The translations under genes were made by a program, and so were the position numbers. A stretch of 64,000 bases of DNA from Clarkia xantiana subsp. parviflora. Its lineage: Eukaryota > Streptophyta > Magnoliopsida > Myrtales > Onagraceae. The notes under the pieces were generated by a model, which was not told where the DNA came from, ran no database searches, and saw only the letters and a list, made by a program, of their open reading frames with translations. How positions within the stretch are numbered: position 1 is the first letter of the stretch; each line of letters opens with the position of its first letter. Where the stretch lies: the NCBI GenBank assembly GCA_036873135.1, contig JAPTYO010000008.1, forward strand, positions 45,364,441-45,428,440, in the 5' to 3' direction. Shown here piece after piece: positions 21,091 through 32,782 of this stretch.

Positions 21091-21720
21091 GTATGGAGTT
21101 GTGCTTTAGTATTCCTTTCTCATTGGAGAGCCTTCATTGCTATAGTTGCCTTTTGTGTAGGCTATGTTTGTTGGGTTAGGTCCCGATGTCTCGTCTTGTC
21201 GGATGTTGTATCTTTATGCTCTTTAGATGTCTCCTTCATGAGTTGTGCTTGACGATGTTCAAGTCTGATACGAGCATAGGTCACGCGAGGGCGACATGTA
21301 TGACAATAATATTTGTCGGAGGTTGATTTGTGTGACTTGTAAGGCAATTCTCTTCTTGATGGGTCGAGCTTATTTTGAGAGCTTTGACCTTCGGATTTCA
21401 TGTCTTTGCTATCCTTCTTGGTGGTATTGGGTTCCTTTGAGATACTTCTCTTGACTTGTGATATGGGTGGTAGGATAACTCGTTACTTTTCATGATAACA
21501 TCTTGTGCTTCTGTATATGATCCTTTGGTCATGGACTTCTCCTTTGAATATGCTTTCCTTTTTTATCTTTCTTTTGTGCTTTCCTTCACATCATACCTGC
21601 TATCTCATCAAGAAAAAACATTATGTGTTCTTTATACAACTTTACTTTGCAATTATTTTCTCATGGGATCCTTCTCAGTATGGTGTGATGATCTCTTCTG
21701 ATACCCCTTACACGGTATAC
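21091..21720. other. Element D internal spacer between two arrays; no gene seen
   Basis: It matches E at about 51030-51690. It contains AT-rich, low-complexity ORFs without recognisable domains on either strand. Confidence 0.5.
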
Positions 21721-22575
21721 GTTGTACTGTTAGACCAAAGATACGCTCTTGGTGGGCGTCGAAAACTGTTCACGAGACAGGCTCTCGGATGGCACTTAAC
21801 GTTTCACAGGATAGGCTCCCGGAGGGCTCAGGTTAGACCAAAGATACGCTCCTGGTTGGCGTCGAAATCTGTTCACGAGACAGGCTCTCGGATGGCACTT
21901 AACGTTTCACAGGATAGGCTCCCGGAGGGCTCAGGTTAGACCAAAGATACGCTCCTGGTGGGCGTCGAACTGGTAGTTTGAAATCTACCTCAAGATACGC
22001 TCTTGGGGGCGTCGAACTGGTAGTGTTTTTTCTACCTCAAGATACGCTCTTGGGGGCGTCGAATCTGGTAGGTTGCAAATCTACCTCAAGATACGCTCCT
22101 GGGGGCGTCGAAATTCGTAGTTTTTGGAAACCACTCTCAAGATACGCTCTTGGTGCGTCGAAGGTCGTAGTGTAAACTACTCTCAAGATACGCTCTTGGG
22201 GGCGTCGAAGGTCGTAGTATGAACACTACTCTCAAGATACGCTCTTGGGGGCGTCGAAATTCGTAGTTTTTGGAAACCACTCTCAAGATACGCTCTTGGT
22301 GCGTCGAAGGTCGTAGTGTATAAACTACTCTCAAGATACGCTCTTGGGGGCGTCGAAGGTCGTAGTATGAACACTACTCTCAAGATAACGCTCTTGGGGG
22401 CGTCGAAGATCGTAGTATAAAAACTACTCTCAAGATACGCTCTTGGGGGCGTCGAATCTGTTCGCGGGATAGGCTCCCGGAGGGCACAGGGTTCGTAGTT
22501 TTAGAACTACTCTCAAGATACGCTCTTGGGGGCGTCGAATGTGTTCGCGGGATTGGCTCCCGGAGGGCTCATAAT
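21721..22575. repeat. Hairpin-rich tandem array in element D
   Basis: At least twelve irregular units contain the near-invariant core CAAGATACGCTCTTGGGGGC, with CGTCGAA after it. Within the core, CAAGA and TCTTG can pair around TACGC. Spacers such as GTAGTATGAACACTAC also form small stems. The left part (21725-21965) holds two copies of a longer unit of about 120 bases with GGCTCCCGGAGGGC. The counterpart in E is at 50100-51020. Confidence 0.88.
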
Positions 22576-24364
22576 ATTACCTTATCTTGTGTCCCTTCTC
22601 ATGTATGGTGCATTTTTGGTATGCTTTTCGAGTCTTTACTTGACTTCTCCTTCTACGATATTGCCTGTTACCACGCTTTTTCTTCAATGTGGGAGATCAC
22701 CTCTCGAGGGCGATGTTTGTGTGTTGCCAACTTAGGACGAGTTCGTATAGGGAGTTGAGGATGTTTTCCTCTATGTGACCTCTTCTAGGAGAAGTGGTAT
22801 TGCATGTTATTGTGATCTTCTGCCTCTAATCTCTTCTTTTACACTTAGGTGGACTACCAAGCACTTATTCGTTTGGTGCCCCCCAAGTTGCTTGGTGGTT
22901 ACACCACCTTTCATATTTGGCCGTTGAAGGCCCCTCGTTCATTTTCTTGGTTGGGTACCCCTTATGCTCGGGGCTCCCTTGTCTGCTTCTTTGAATGCGA
23001 TGAGTGTCCCTTGTAGGATTTACTCTTTCTCATGCTTGCTTGTTTCAGTCATAGGCATGGTTTGGATGATGCCTTTGTCGGATGTGTCTTTGGAGGTTGG
23101 GTGGAAGAGCTTTTGCTTTGGGTGGGTGGGGGTGGATTTCATTCTCTTGATAACTAGGATGTGGCAGTGTCTGTATCCTAGGGGTGCTTGTAAATTTTTC
23201 CCCCTTTCCTTGTGTAGGTTGAAGAGCTCTCTCATAGAATGGTGTCTTGAGTTGTTAATCTCGTAGGCGTGTTTCAGACTAGTCAATCTGATCCATGCTC
23301 TTTGCTCGTGCATGGGGGTGTGGGGGTCTGACCGGGCTGTATCTTCTTGGAGTGTTGTGGCACTTAGAGTGCCTTGCCTTTTCCTTCACATTGGAGTATT
23401 CTTCAATGCCTTTGGGGAGTGTCACATTGGTCATGCTCCTCCCACCTTGAATCTTGATTATAGACTTCTTTTGAATTAGGACTTGAACCTAAAAAGGACG
23501 TTTTCCTTTAGGTTCGCCGGTGATGTTCCCTGATTTTCCATGGGTTTGCCCTCGTATTGGCTATTCCTTGTTGGATAACTTCATTAGAGGCTGCATTTGT
23601 ATTGCGTACGTATACGTGTTTGAGGTGTGTTGAGCTGACAAGTTTCTCCTTTTTTGTTTTGTCATAACCTTCATTCATCATGTATTCGGCGTATGGCCTT
23701 AGAGGCGGGATATTTTTCTAGTGCCCCTTTTATCGGGGTTCTCCTCTTGATGGGATGCCAGAGTCAAATGTCTTATCATTTGCAGACAAGGTGGTTGATC
23801 GGGATGTGCGTCTAGTGTGAGGGTCGATCTTGAAACCTTACTCCCCAAGCTTTAGAGCTCTTCTTTGGTTGATCTTGTAGAACTATTATCCTGCCCTAAG
23901 GCTCTTGATAGGAGATGTATCTCCTTTTTCATACTCTAGTTGTTGCACTATCTCTTTTGCTAATCTTGCATCCTTAGAGTTTCTCTCTTGGTGCATGACT
24001 TCAATGACCGGATTTTCTACCGATGTTTGTTTTGTTAGGACTTGTATCCTTGGCTGCCTTTCTTTCTTGTGCGATGGCGAGGGAGTGTTTATGAACACTC
24101 AAATGTGTCGTACTTGGTAGAGGTATGCGCCTAATCTTTATGGCGCTGTCTTGAATCTTCGTGTACCTATCTTGATGAACATGTTATTCATTGCATATAT
24201 GATACGGAGTCCAAGGATCTCCGGGTTAGGATCATATTTTGAGAACAGAGACATAGTCATCTATTAGATGACTTCTTTATCTACGGAGTTTATTTTTGCA
24301 AGGATAAATGCAAGGATACTTGTAAGGATACTTGTAAGGATATGTGTTCCCTCCTTTTCCTGGT
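22576..24364 (-). other. Element D internal region downstream of the protease relic; no domain recognised
   Basis: On the element's sense strand there are short charged ORFs, the clearest at 24098-23886 (ENPVIEVMHQERNSKDARL). E keeps the same peptide at about 48600-48720. In autonomous Tat elements this position holds the end of protease and the RT. I cannot find FRDL, YVDD or other RT motifs. It may be heavily decayed pol or unrelated sequence. Confidence 0.45.
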
Positions 24365-24715
24365 TCATTTGCAGTGCCGTGTCCCTAATGGGTGTGTTGA
24401 TGTTCTGACCACCTTTACTAGTAGGGGGTCCCTTGGTATTAGGTATGCCTGACTCTTCTCTAGTATCATCAATGGTTGGTCATGGGAGATGTCTGACGGA
24501 CTCCCTTTATGCACTATGGTTCTCTTCATGTCAAAGTTGGTGATTCCCTCTCTTATGAATAATATACCTTGTGTGGAAATACTATGTTTTCCATATCCCT
24601 TTTTAAAAGCTTGATGATGGTGTCGCCATTCTTCCTTTGCTAGGTTTGGTGTCCTTGAGCGTTTTTGATGGAAGTGTATTCCATTACCTGGGATGAGCTT
24701 ACTAGTTGGAATCAT
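24365..24715 (-). pseudogene. Decayed retroviral-type aspartic protease in element D
   Basis: A 116-residue sense-strand ORF. Residues 60-76 read NFDMKRTIVHKGSPSDI, against FEMKRILIDGGSSSDI in element B. The similarity continues over about 35 residues to STHPLGT, against STSYPLG. The catalytic aspartate-glycine-glycine has become H-K-G, so it cannot be an active protease. The E copy at 48041-48271 has H-E-G in the same place. This is the only pol fragment I can recognise in D and E. It links them to a Tat-like ancestor. Confidence 0.6.
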
Positions 24716-25922
24716 AAAGATCCGCTGGAGGTGTTTGTCTCTGATGGTGGGTGTTGCCCATGTGATATGGTTTTCTCCATTTTTGGAGGGATGTGTTCGC
24801 GTCTACCCCCTCTTATGCTAATGGGCGGTTGTGGGGAGGGCATGTTGTGACTGGTGCCCCCCTTGCATACCAATGCCCGATGGGATCCTTTGACGGACTT
24901 GGCCCTAGGATGCTTAGTGGAAGGTTATGGTAGGGGTAATCCTTTATGCTTCATGGTAGTTCCTCTATAGGTTGTTGGGAGTGCTCAACTTATTTTTGTA
25001 AGTGAGCCTTCCATCTTGTGATCTTTCCCAGAAACTTGACCTTATAGGTGTTCTTTGGGATTGAGGAATCTGTTGCTTGTGCATCTCTTGATTGGCGACG
25101 GCCTTTTACTGATTCTTCTAGTGGTCCACCTGTGTATATATATATCACGGAGCCCGAAGGCGTCCGGTATGGTCATTCTTGGAAAACATGTTGATATCAA
25201 GTATCAAAATCTACCCCTTTTAGGGAGTTGACTTGTTATGCAGTTAAATTAAATAAGAGGATATGGGAAGAATATGGGTGTGGGGTGTTGATATCCCCTG
25301 CTTCCTTGGTAATGTAATTGTTTTCCTCTGTTAGTCTGTGTGTATTTCTTCCACTTGAGGAATATAAGGTCGCATCCTTGCAAGGTGGACTATGTGGAGG
25401 TGTATCCTTCATGTATGCTATGTGCGATCTCACTCTACTATGTCTCTCCATGAGGCTTCCCATTGTAGTAGCTATGTGCTGACGTGGTGTGGTACTCTAT
25501 GAGTCCCCTGTTCAAATCCTTGTCTTTTCAACTCCTCCCCTGTCCTAGGGGGATGTGTGCCAAGGGTTGTCATGCACAAGGGGTTTGGATCTGTTGTGCT
25601 GTATCATGGGTAGGTGGTTGCCTTGTTGTGTTGTTGGGACTATGTCCCTCCCTTTGAGCTTTCCTTGGTATGTCCCTTAGTCATGTCTGTAGTGATACGG
25701 ACTGTATGTGTACATTGCCAGGGTGGATGTTGGAACTCCTATATCCTTGTTGGTCTGGCATGTATGTCCTCCCTTAGTGCGGTGTATGTCCCTGTTGGGG
25801 TACTTGGTTGAATCCATGCCTCCTTGGAGGTCTTGCCTGTCTATCTGCCCCCATGGGGGTGTATGCCCTGGCATCCTGCTGTGTCTGTTGCTGCCTTGGA
25901 GGCACAAATTGCTGTCTTCCCT
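24716..25922 (-). other. Element D internal region between gag-like start and protease relic
   Basis: Short sense-strand ORFs at 25463-25236 and 25907-25677 have matches in E (47254-47502 and about 46800-47040). They look like pieces of one decayed gag reading frame. I find no gag domain or zinc knuckle. A short TATATATATAT tract lies at about 25135-25145. Confidence 0.45.
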
Positions 25923-26460
25923 CTAGGAGTGGCCCTGGTTATCTCTCATTTGTTCTTCTCGCTGCCTTGTTCGAGGGTGCGAGTGGTGTTCTTCTTCTGG
26001 GTCTTGTTCTTCTTCATGCTGGTGTTGCCTTCTCTGCCTGTTCCTCAGAGTCTCTATATGGGTTAGCAGCTCATCCAATGCGTTCATCAACCTCGGAGTC
26101 ACTGTCTGTGCCCCTTGCGAGTATGCGGGCCTTATGTTGGTTGTGTGGGCACGATTGTCGTTCCTTTGAGTTAATATTCCATATGGATACCCTTGAGGTT
26201 GTGCCTCATAGTAGTACCCCTGTGGAGGTGCCGTGTATTGGGATGGCACTCCTTGTTGCCCCCCTGTCCCTGTGGCTTCCTAGTCAATGGAGTTGGAGCT
26301 GTGGAAGCCTCCTCCCTGCTTGTTAGGCTGGGGTGCCTGTGGGGCTACTTGAGGCTCTGGTGTGCAGGCTGTTTCTCTGGGTTAGGCTGCCTTGCTGGAG
26401 GTATAGGCTGTCTCTCTCGCCTATTGCCCCCAGGTGGGCGGTGATGCCTAGATACTAAGC
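25923..26460 (-). pseudogene. Gag-like N-terminal relic of element D
   Basis: Downstream of the primer-binding site on the minus strand lies a glutamine- and proline-rich segment. It leads into ORF 26249-25923 with NALDELLTHIETLRNRQRRQ, a probable short coiled coil, then an acidic and basic charged tail. The order, a low-complexity start then a coiled segment, fits the N-terminal part of Tat Gag. No conserved Gag domain follows. Confidence 0.45.
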
Positions 26461-26502
26461 TGTTCGTCATCGCTCTTGTTATTGCCAGGCTTTCTATTCG
26501 AA

Positions 26503-26520
26503 GCCCACAGACGGCGCCAA
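26503..26520 (-). other. Primer-binding site of element D
   Basis: On the minus strand TTGGCGCCGTCTGTGGGC begins one base inside the 5' LTR. It matches E exactly and C over the first 17 bases. Confidence 0.85.
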
Positions 26521-26521
26521 G

Positions 26522-27656
26522 TGTTAGGTTATAAAGTCTAGGTCAACGGGTCGTCAATCTAGAATTTATCTCCCACTAATGAAATGTCGGGTTCAATGCT
26601 CCTAGGACTAGTCGTTCTGATCCGTGCCCTTATACTCCCTTGGGGTAGTCGTTCTGATCCCTGCCCTTATACTCTCTTAGGGTAGTCGTTCTGATATGTG
26701 TCCTTCTCTTCTCTCCTTCTGACCTCCTTTCCTTCTCTCCTTCTGACCTCCTTTCCTTCTCTCCTTCTGACCTCCTTTCCTTCTCTCCTTCTGACCTCCA
26801 GAGGCTTGTACTTCTTACCCCTGGGGCTTGTCCTACTGCTCTATGCTCTTCTGCTTCCTTGGTTCTCCTCTCCTTGCCACCCTGCAAGAGGGGCAATACC
26901 AGGCACAGAGGGGGGGGTGGTGCCTGATGAACCCTCTCCGATGCCTAAGTCAGTACGGTTTTAGAGAGATAAAGCTAGAGAGATGTCAGAGCAAAATTGT
27001 GCAACTTGCCAAGATGTCCGAATGAATAGTGGAGGTGGGGTATTTATAGACAACGGTGTCATTAAGGTGGCTTAATGACATCATTAACCTTTAAACGCAG
27101 TTAATTAACATTTAAACACATAATTAAGACCTTAGGATACGGAGAAGGTAGGCGGAGTGGACCGAGTGTGGGAGTCCGAAAATGGTGCCGGGGCCCTTGG
27201 GGGAGGAGAAATCTGACCCCCAGGGGTAGGGGTTGGGTGAGGGCACCCAACCCCTCCTAGGGAGGATGGGGTTGGCCAACCCCATCCCCCCTAGGGGAGA
27301 TCGGGTTGGCCGACCCGATCTCTCCTAGGAGAGATCGGGTTGGCTGACCCGATCTCTCCTAGAGAGATCGGGTTGGTCCACCCGATCTCCCCTAGGGGAG
27401 ATCGGGTTGGTCCACCCGATCTCCCCTAGGGGAGATCGGGTTGGCTGACCCGATCTCCCCTAGGGGAGGTCGGGTGTGGCCACCCAACCTCACCTAGGCG
27501 AGTCTGACTCGGCCGGACGAGCGCTTCGGCCTCGTCCGAGCCGTTGGTGTTTTCGCGAAGGGTTCGGGTTGAAGTTTCGATTTACAATCATTAACGGGGT
27601 GATAAAAATAAAGCGATTCGGAAGTCAACGGGTTCAAATTGGGCGTATATCCATCA
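26522..27656 (-). repeat. 5' LTR of element D
   Basis: This 1,135-bp LTR contains four 24-bp pyrimidine-rich units (26710-26800), 8 G at 26910-26917, a TATA box and the palindromic array at about 27255-27505. The array here has two more 34-bp units than the 3' LTR. Confidence 0.93.
27041..27048 (-). promoter_or_regulatory. TATA box in the 5' LTR of element D
   Basis: TATAAATA on the minus strand lies within GTCTATAAATACCCC. The same site is at 45795-45802 in E. Confidence 0.7.
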
Positions 27657-27661
27657 TGGAC

Positions 27662-27978
27662 CGTTGAGATGAAACGTGCAGAAGGACAACAGACGTAATG
27701 ATGAAACGGCCTGAAAAGCACTTTTCAGAAAAGGACTGGCGCGAAAAATCAGGCACGTGGGCTGAAAACGTCACTCCATTATCTACTGCATTTAATGCAC
27801 TGGGGAACCGAGGAGACCCCTAGGACTTAACAGTTATCTACAAAACACTGAGGAAACGTGAAGGAGAAGACTAATAATGAAGTAACTGAACCAAGGGGAA
27901 GATCCTCGATTCCAGCATCGGAAGATCGGGAGTTGGAAGACACGACGAACTAAAAGTCCCTCATGTCTTGGGGGCAAA
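27662..27978 (+). other. Element B sequence right of D, ending in the polypurine tract
   Basis: It continues the region upstream of B's antisense ORF. It ends TCTTGGGGGCAAA (27966-27978), the polypurine tract, directly before the 3' LTR. The last 170 bases align with C at 44170-44339. No gene is seen. Confidence 0.75.
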
Positions 27979-28674
27979 TGATGGGTTCGATTACAGCCAT
28001 CAGGCCCTTTAACGGGGAGGAAACGGCAAACAGGCCCACCAGGCCCAAAGTGAAGGTCAAGATGACCTAGGAGAAGGGTCCCGACGAAGGGAGTCCCGAT
28101 GAGACAAGGTCCCGACAGAGTCGGTCCCGACAGCTGAGCTAGAAGCTCCCGATGAGAAGCCTTTAAGTAGGCCCCGATGATGAATCCCTGAGAATGATTG
28201 GCCCTGTCACGATGACGAGGGGCCCCGAGCGGTGACACAACGAGATAACTTTGGAGTCCCCGACGGGAGTCGGGACTCGTTATCAGAGGATAAGGCCAAG
28301 ATATGCGGGGCGTGGCCGAAATACACGTAACGTGGTTAAGATACACGGAGCGTGGCCGAGATACGCGGGGCATGGCTGAGATACACGAGATCACGTCCGA
28401 GATATGCGGGATACGGGCTAACCACCCCCAACGGTTCGCCAGGTACCTGAGGCATATCTTTGCCTATAAAAGGGCAGGAGATCACCTCAGAAGACTTACG
28501 TTGAATTCAATATACTTTGAGATTACTGCTTGCCAGTCATACGAGATACTCATTTAAGCATCGGAGAGGGATTCTGGGTCACCGCCCGGTCTATCCCCTC
28601 TTGCAGGATTGCGTGGAGCAAAGGAGCTAGGATTGCCGTCAAAGTCCGTACCGGAGTTCCACCGTGATCCAACA
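27979..28674 (+). repeat. 3' LTR of element B
   Basis: This 696-bp LTR starts TGATGG and ends CCAACA. It differs from 7456-8127 by about ten substitutions and about 24 extra bases near 28612-28635. Confidence 0.93.
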
Positions 28675-28679
28675 GTGAC

Positions 28680-29054
28680 CAACACCCGTTCCTTTAGCAA
28701 TCTTAAGGCCTGTGATGAGAGCCTCATACTCAGCTTCGTTGATGGTGGCCCTAAATGTCAAGGCCAAGGCGTATCGGAGGGGCTCGCCTCCGTCTGGTGG
28801 TATCAGTACGAAACCTGCTCCCGATCCTTCTGAATTTGAGGAGCCATCGGTGTACAGCTCCCAAGTATTTTCGGTGTCGAGCTGTTCTGACTGCTCTGCT
28901 ATCGGGACCTCCATGGTTGCCCCCTCTATAGGGCCCGCTTCTTCTAGATCGGGGGCTGTAGACTCTGCTATGAAATCCGCCAACGCCTGGCCCTTAATAG
29001 CCGTCCTCGGAGCAAAGTGAATGCGGAACTCACTAAGCTCGACTGCCCATTTTA
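28680..29054 (-). pseudogene. Element A pol: start of the second RNase H, cut by element B
   Basis: On the minus strand, KHFLN leads through a broken linker to MADFIAESTAPDLEEAG, then LYTDGSSNSEGSG and TINEAEYEALITGLKIAKG. These are the first two catalytic motifs of the archaeal-type RNase H. The frame ends at B's insertion site and resumes at 7450 with HLKVKCDASLIVNQ. The insertion therefore splits the domain between its second and third motifs. Confidence 0.88.
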
Positions 29055-30410
29055 CTAATCTTCCCGACGCATCAGGTTCAGAAAATGTTTCAAGGGCTGA
29101 TTCTTCAAAACGGTAATCTTATGCGCGTGGAAGTAAGGCCTCAGCTTCCGAGCAGTAATAATAATCAACGCATAGAGATACTTCTCAACGGTGGGATAAT
29201 TCATTTCAGACTTGGCGAGTGCCTTGCTTACATAATAGACGGGGACTTGGCTACCCTCTCCAACTTTTACTAAGACAGAGCTAACAGCAAATTCAGAAAC
29301 AGCCAAATACAGATAGAGTGGCTCGCCTGGGATGGGCTTCGCCAGCGGCGGGAGGGCACGGAGGTGCTGCTTCAGTGCCTGGAACGCCTCCTCGCACTCG
29401 GCAGTCCACTCGAACTTCTTATTGGCCCTCAGCACTTCAAAGAATGGCATGGATCGGTCGCTTGCCTTGGACAGGAAGCGATTCATCGCGGCCAATTGGC
29501 CATTCAGCACCTGCACCTCCCGATGGTTCGTCGGGGACTTCATCTCCTCGATTGCCCTCGGCTTCTCAGGGTTCACCTCGATCCCCCTTTGGCTCACCAT
29601 AAAGCCCAGGAACTTCCCTGAGTGCACTCCGAAGGCGCACTTGGTCGGGTTCAGGCGAACTTGATGGAGCCTCATCCGCTCGAATGTTGTGGCCAGGTTG
29701 TGAACATGATCCTCGGCCTGTCGGGACTTCACCAGCATGTCGTCCACATAGGCCTCCATGGTTTTCCCCAACATATCCCCGAACAGCTTATTCACCATCC
29801 TCTGATAAGTTGCACCTGCGTTGATCAATCCGAAGGGCATAACATCATAATGATAGATGTCACTATCAGCATAAAAGGCGGTATGAGGGGCATCCTACTC
29901 GGACATCTTGATCTAATTGTAGCCAGAGTAAGCATCCATAAAGCTCAGCAGCTCATGACCCGATGTGGCATCCACCAGCTGGTCGATCCTCAGGAGCGGG
30001 TAGCAATCCTTCGGGCATGCCTTGTTCAGGTCGCGGAAATCCACGCACATCCGCCACTTGCCATTGCTCTTCTTCACCAGGACTGGGTTGGCAACCCAAG
30101 TCTGGAATAGGAGCTCCTTAATAAATCCAGCATCGAGCAACCTGCCCACCTCCTGCTGGATCGCGATCTTCTTGTCGGCACCCATCGGGCGTCTTTTCTA
30201 TGTGATCGGCTTGATCGCGGGATCAATCTTCAGTTCGTGAGTAATTACATCGGGGTTGATTCCTGGTATGTCGCTCGGGGACCAGGCAAACAGTTCCTTG
30301 AACTCCTTTAGCAGATCAATCAGTTCTCGGGCCGTCTCCTCCGATAGAGCGGACCCGATTTTCACCTTTCTTTGAGGTCCATCGATCTCGACCTCCTTCA
30401 AATCTTCCAT
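29055..30410 (-). pseudogene. Element A pol: reverse transcriptase and first RNase H
   Basis: Three open pieces (30410-30198, 30185-29913, 29840-29055) form one RT. Motifs are KWRMCVDFRDL, SFMDAYSGYN, MPFGLINAGATYQR and YVDDMLVK (TAT GTG GAC GAC near 29750-29739). The RNase H connection follows, with CEEAFQALKQHL and YYVSKALAKSE. Stops lie in the PIT-KRR linker (about 30195) and after SGYN (two within 25 bases near 29890-29912). It copied genomic RNA into DNA when intact. Confidence 0.92.
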
Positions 30411-31440
30411 CGGGGCGGGACGCCCAAACTCTTCTCAGGGATCAGCGTCAGTCTGGAAAACATTCATAGCCTCCCGATTCCTCCTTCGGGTGGCGTTGAC
30501 ATAGCACTTCCTGGAAGCTATCTGATCGCCCTGGACCTCCCCGATTCCGTGGTCAGTCGGGAACTTCAGCTTCTGATGGATAGTTGAGGCAACTGCCCCC
30601 AGCGGGTTGATGGTAGTCCTCCCGATAATTGCATTATAGGTCCCCGCGGACTTGACCACCACGAATTCCACGTTCCTCTTCTCCGACTTCCAGCCACTAC
30701 CGAATTCAACCGGTAACGTAATCATTACCACTGGGTAAGAAATAGAGCCAGAAAATCCGACCATCGGGAAATCTGCAGGCTTCAAGTACTTGGTTTTCCC
30801 CATAGCCTCCAGCGCATCCATGAACAGAATGTCGGAGGAGCTCCCCCCATCAATCAGGATCCGCTTCATCTCGTACCCATCCACGTTCAGGGTCACGGCC
30901 AGAGCATCATCGTGCGGGGTTTCCACACCTATCAGGTCCTCCGCTGAGAAGGGAATCACCATTTCTTCTTTCGGAGTCCAATTTCGGGCCCTCTTGCCTA
31001 GTACCACAGCAATGGGAATCCGAGAAGTATAGACCTCCCGAGCTGCCGTAGTATCTCCTCCTGCAGCAAGTCCTTCGTGAATCACATTAATAGTTCCCCG
31101 CTTCTCCTTGCGGGCATTGGAAGACTCAGGTTTATCCTTCTTCGGGGATCGACCGCGGGATCGGGAACGGGACCGCGATCGAGACCGGGAACGGGACCGC
31201 GATCGAGACCGGGAACGGGATCGGCCCCGTTGTCCAGCCACAAATTCCTTGAGTTTCCCCTTCTGGATCAGCTTCTCAATCTCTTTCTTCAACTCCCGAC
31301 AATGGTTAGTGTCGTGACCGTTGGCACGGTGAAAGCGACAATAACGATCACTGCGGGCTCCCATGGACTCTCTATCTTTTTTCGGGGGATACCTGGCGAT
31401 ACCCTGTCGGTCCATCACTGCTAACACCGCACCCATGGAA
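30411..31440 (-). pseudogene. Element A: Gag zinc knuckle, arginine-serine tail and protease
   Basis: Open frame 31436-30435 has YCRFHRANGHDTNHC, then a long run of arginine-serine dipeptides (about 31230-31145), then the protease with LIDGGSSSDI (aspartate codon 30851-30849) and TTINPLGAVAST. The catalytic aspartate and glycines are intact. The arginine-serine run is longer here than in B. A stop separates it from the RT. Confidence 0.9.
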
Positions 31441-32746
31441 CAAAGGAGAGGGGTGTAGTGGTCCTCCCGCTTGTTCGACTTCGAGGAACGCTTGTCTTCC
31501 CTCCGATCGGGACGACCTCGACCACGACTGCTCTCGGGTTTATCTTTTCTCTTGCGGTCATCCGAGGGCTTGAACGACTACTTCCCCCTATTTGATTTCG
31601 GAGGATCGAGGTCTCCGACAGCTATCTTCGACTCCTGGACGTCGATTTGCTGCTTCACTCTCTTCTGCAGCGCCTCCATGTTCCACACAACCTTCTCAGC
31701 CACGCTGTGCATCAGGTCGGAACCATACGGTGCGGTCAGGATCCGAATGAAGGTACGGATGGTCTCTCCCTCCGTCATTTCCTCATCAATCTCGGCCACG
31801 CTGGCAGTGTACTTCTGGTATTAATGCGCCAAAGATTCGTCGGGCCTCTATACCACCTCAGCCAGGAACCTCGCGCTTTTCAGGAGACGCCGACGGCCCT
31901 GGTACTGCTGGATGAATCGATCATGCATCTGGGTCCAGCTAGAGATGCACCCTGGGGGAAGGCTGAAGAACCACGTCAGGGCCCTCTCACCGAGTGTGCC
32001 CGGGAACAAAACGCACACGATATCATCATTCGGGGCTCTGCCTAGACAAGCAATGACATGCTTCTGGACATGACGAACGGGATCTCCCTCGCCATCATAC
32101 TCCTTAATTGTCGGGATGCCCAGTCCCGGCGGGGCAGTAGTGTTCACCAACTGGGGGACGAAGGGATGAGTGGATCGATCCCTCAGCTCCGTCATCATCT
32201 TCTTCTGGTCCCCCTGCAAATGTTCACAATCTTCACCACCTGGTCGAGGGTGATAGGCCAATTGAGAGGAATGGTCCTATGCTGCACAGGTCCAGGCCCA
32301 TCGACCACAAATTGCTCTGATAGGGCAGGCTCCTTACCCTTGTCCTGGTGCCCAGGTTGGGCCTCCTTCCCGTCCCGATTCTCCATCGGCGGAGGTGGAG
32401 GTAACTCCTCCTCCTTCTTCTTGGCGGCCTCCCTTCGGTCCAGGAGAGCCTCCATAGCTTCCAAAAATACTAGCATGGCATCCATCACAGCCTTTGCCAA
32501 GTCCGGCTTTGCAGGTGCATCCTGGTCCCTCCTTGGGATCTCTTCCCGGCTCTCCGACGAGTTTCGAATGGAATCTTCACGATCCTCATGATGCCCCCTT
32601 GTTTGGGAAACAGCAGGGGGAGGATCATTCCGATCAACGGTGCGCTCCGGTAGCCCTGAGTTCAGAGTTCCAGCAGGGTGACGGGAACCACCGGATTGTC
32701 CTTGTCTCTTCTTTTGCTTGCCAGCCATCGAACGGGTAGAAGCCAT
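31441..32746 (-). pseudogene. gag: Element A Gag
   Basis: It starts at ATG 32746 (MASTRSMAGKQ, as in C). An N-terminal low-complexity acidic region of about 180 residues leads to the Gag core with TIKEYDGEGDPVRHVQKH and ALTWFFSLPPGC. An extra G near 32215 shifts the frame from the 33007-32195 ORF to the 32261-31848 ORF. Further stops lie near 31846, 31823 and 31576. The upstream part of the long ORF (33007-32747) is LTR and leader, not protein. Confidence 0.88.
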
Positions 32747-32764
32747 TTTTTCTTTTTGCTTCGT

Positions 32765-32782
32765 TCCCACAAACGGCGCCAA
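32765..32782 (-). other. Primer-binding site of element A
   Basis: On the minus strand TTGGCGCCGTTTGTGGGA follows the 5' LTR end directly. One base differs from the site in C (GTTTG against GTCTG). Confidence 0.85.

Larger units (their letters stand above)
17474..27656 (-). mobile_element. Element D: non-autonomous LTR retrotransposon (LARD-like), inserted in B
   Basis: A 10.2-kb element starting TGTTAGG and ending CCATCA on the + strand, with perfect duplications tggac at 17469-17473 and 27657-27661. The primer-binding site is inside the right LTR and the polypurine tract inside the left one, so it reads on the minus strand. The internal 8 kb has no recognisable reverse transcriptase or integrase. 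It holds a gag-like start, a decayed protease, repeat arrays and an antisense ORF. The LTRs are nearly identical apart from repeat copy number, so it is young. Element E is a second copy in the opposite orientation. Confidence 0.93.
7456..28674 (+). mobile_element. Element B: Ty3/gypsy Tat-type LTR retrotransposon inserted in A and carrying D
   Basis: The element begins TGATGG and ends CCAACA, with perfect 5-bp duplications gtgac at 7451-7455 and 28675-28679. It entered the second RNase H coding region of A. Without D it is about 11.0 kb. The primer-binding site follows the left LTR and the polypurine tract precedes the right LTR, so it reads on the + strand. The two LTRs differ at roughly ten positions by eye plus one indel of about 24 bases. 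It has the best preserved gag-pol of the three Tat elements. Confidence 0.95.

Noticed and set aside
20684..21109. Repetitive proteins on both strands (EVAIMSTYL type)
   Set aside because: They arise from a 27-base tandem repeat, whose period is a multiple of three and keeps every frame open.
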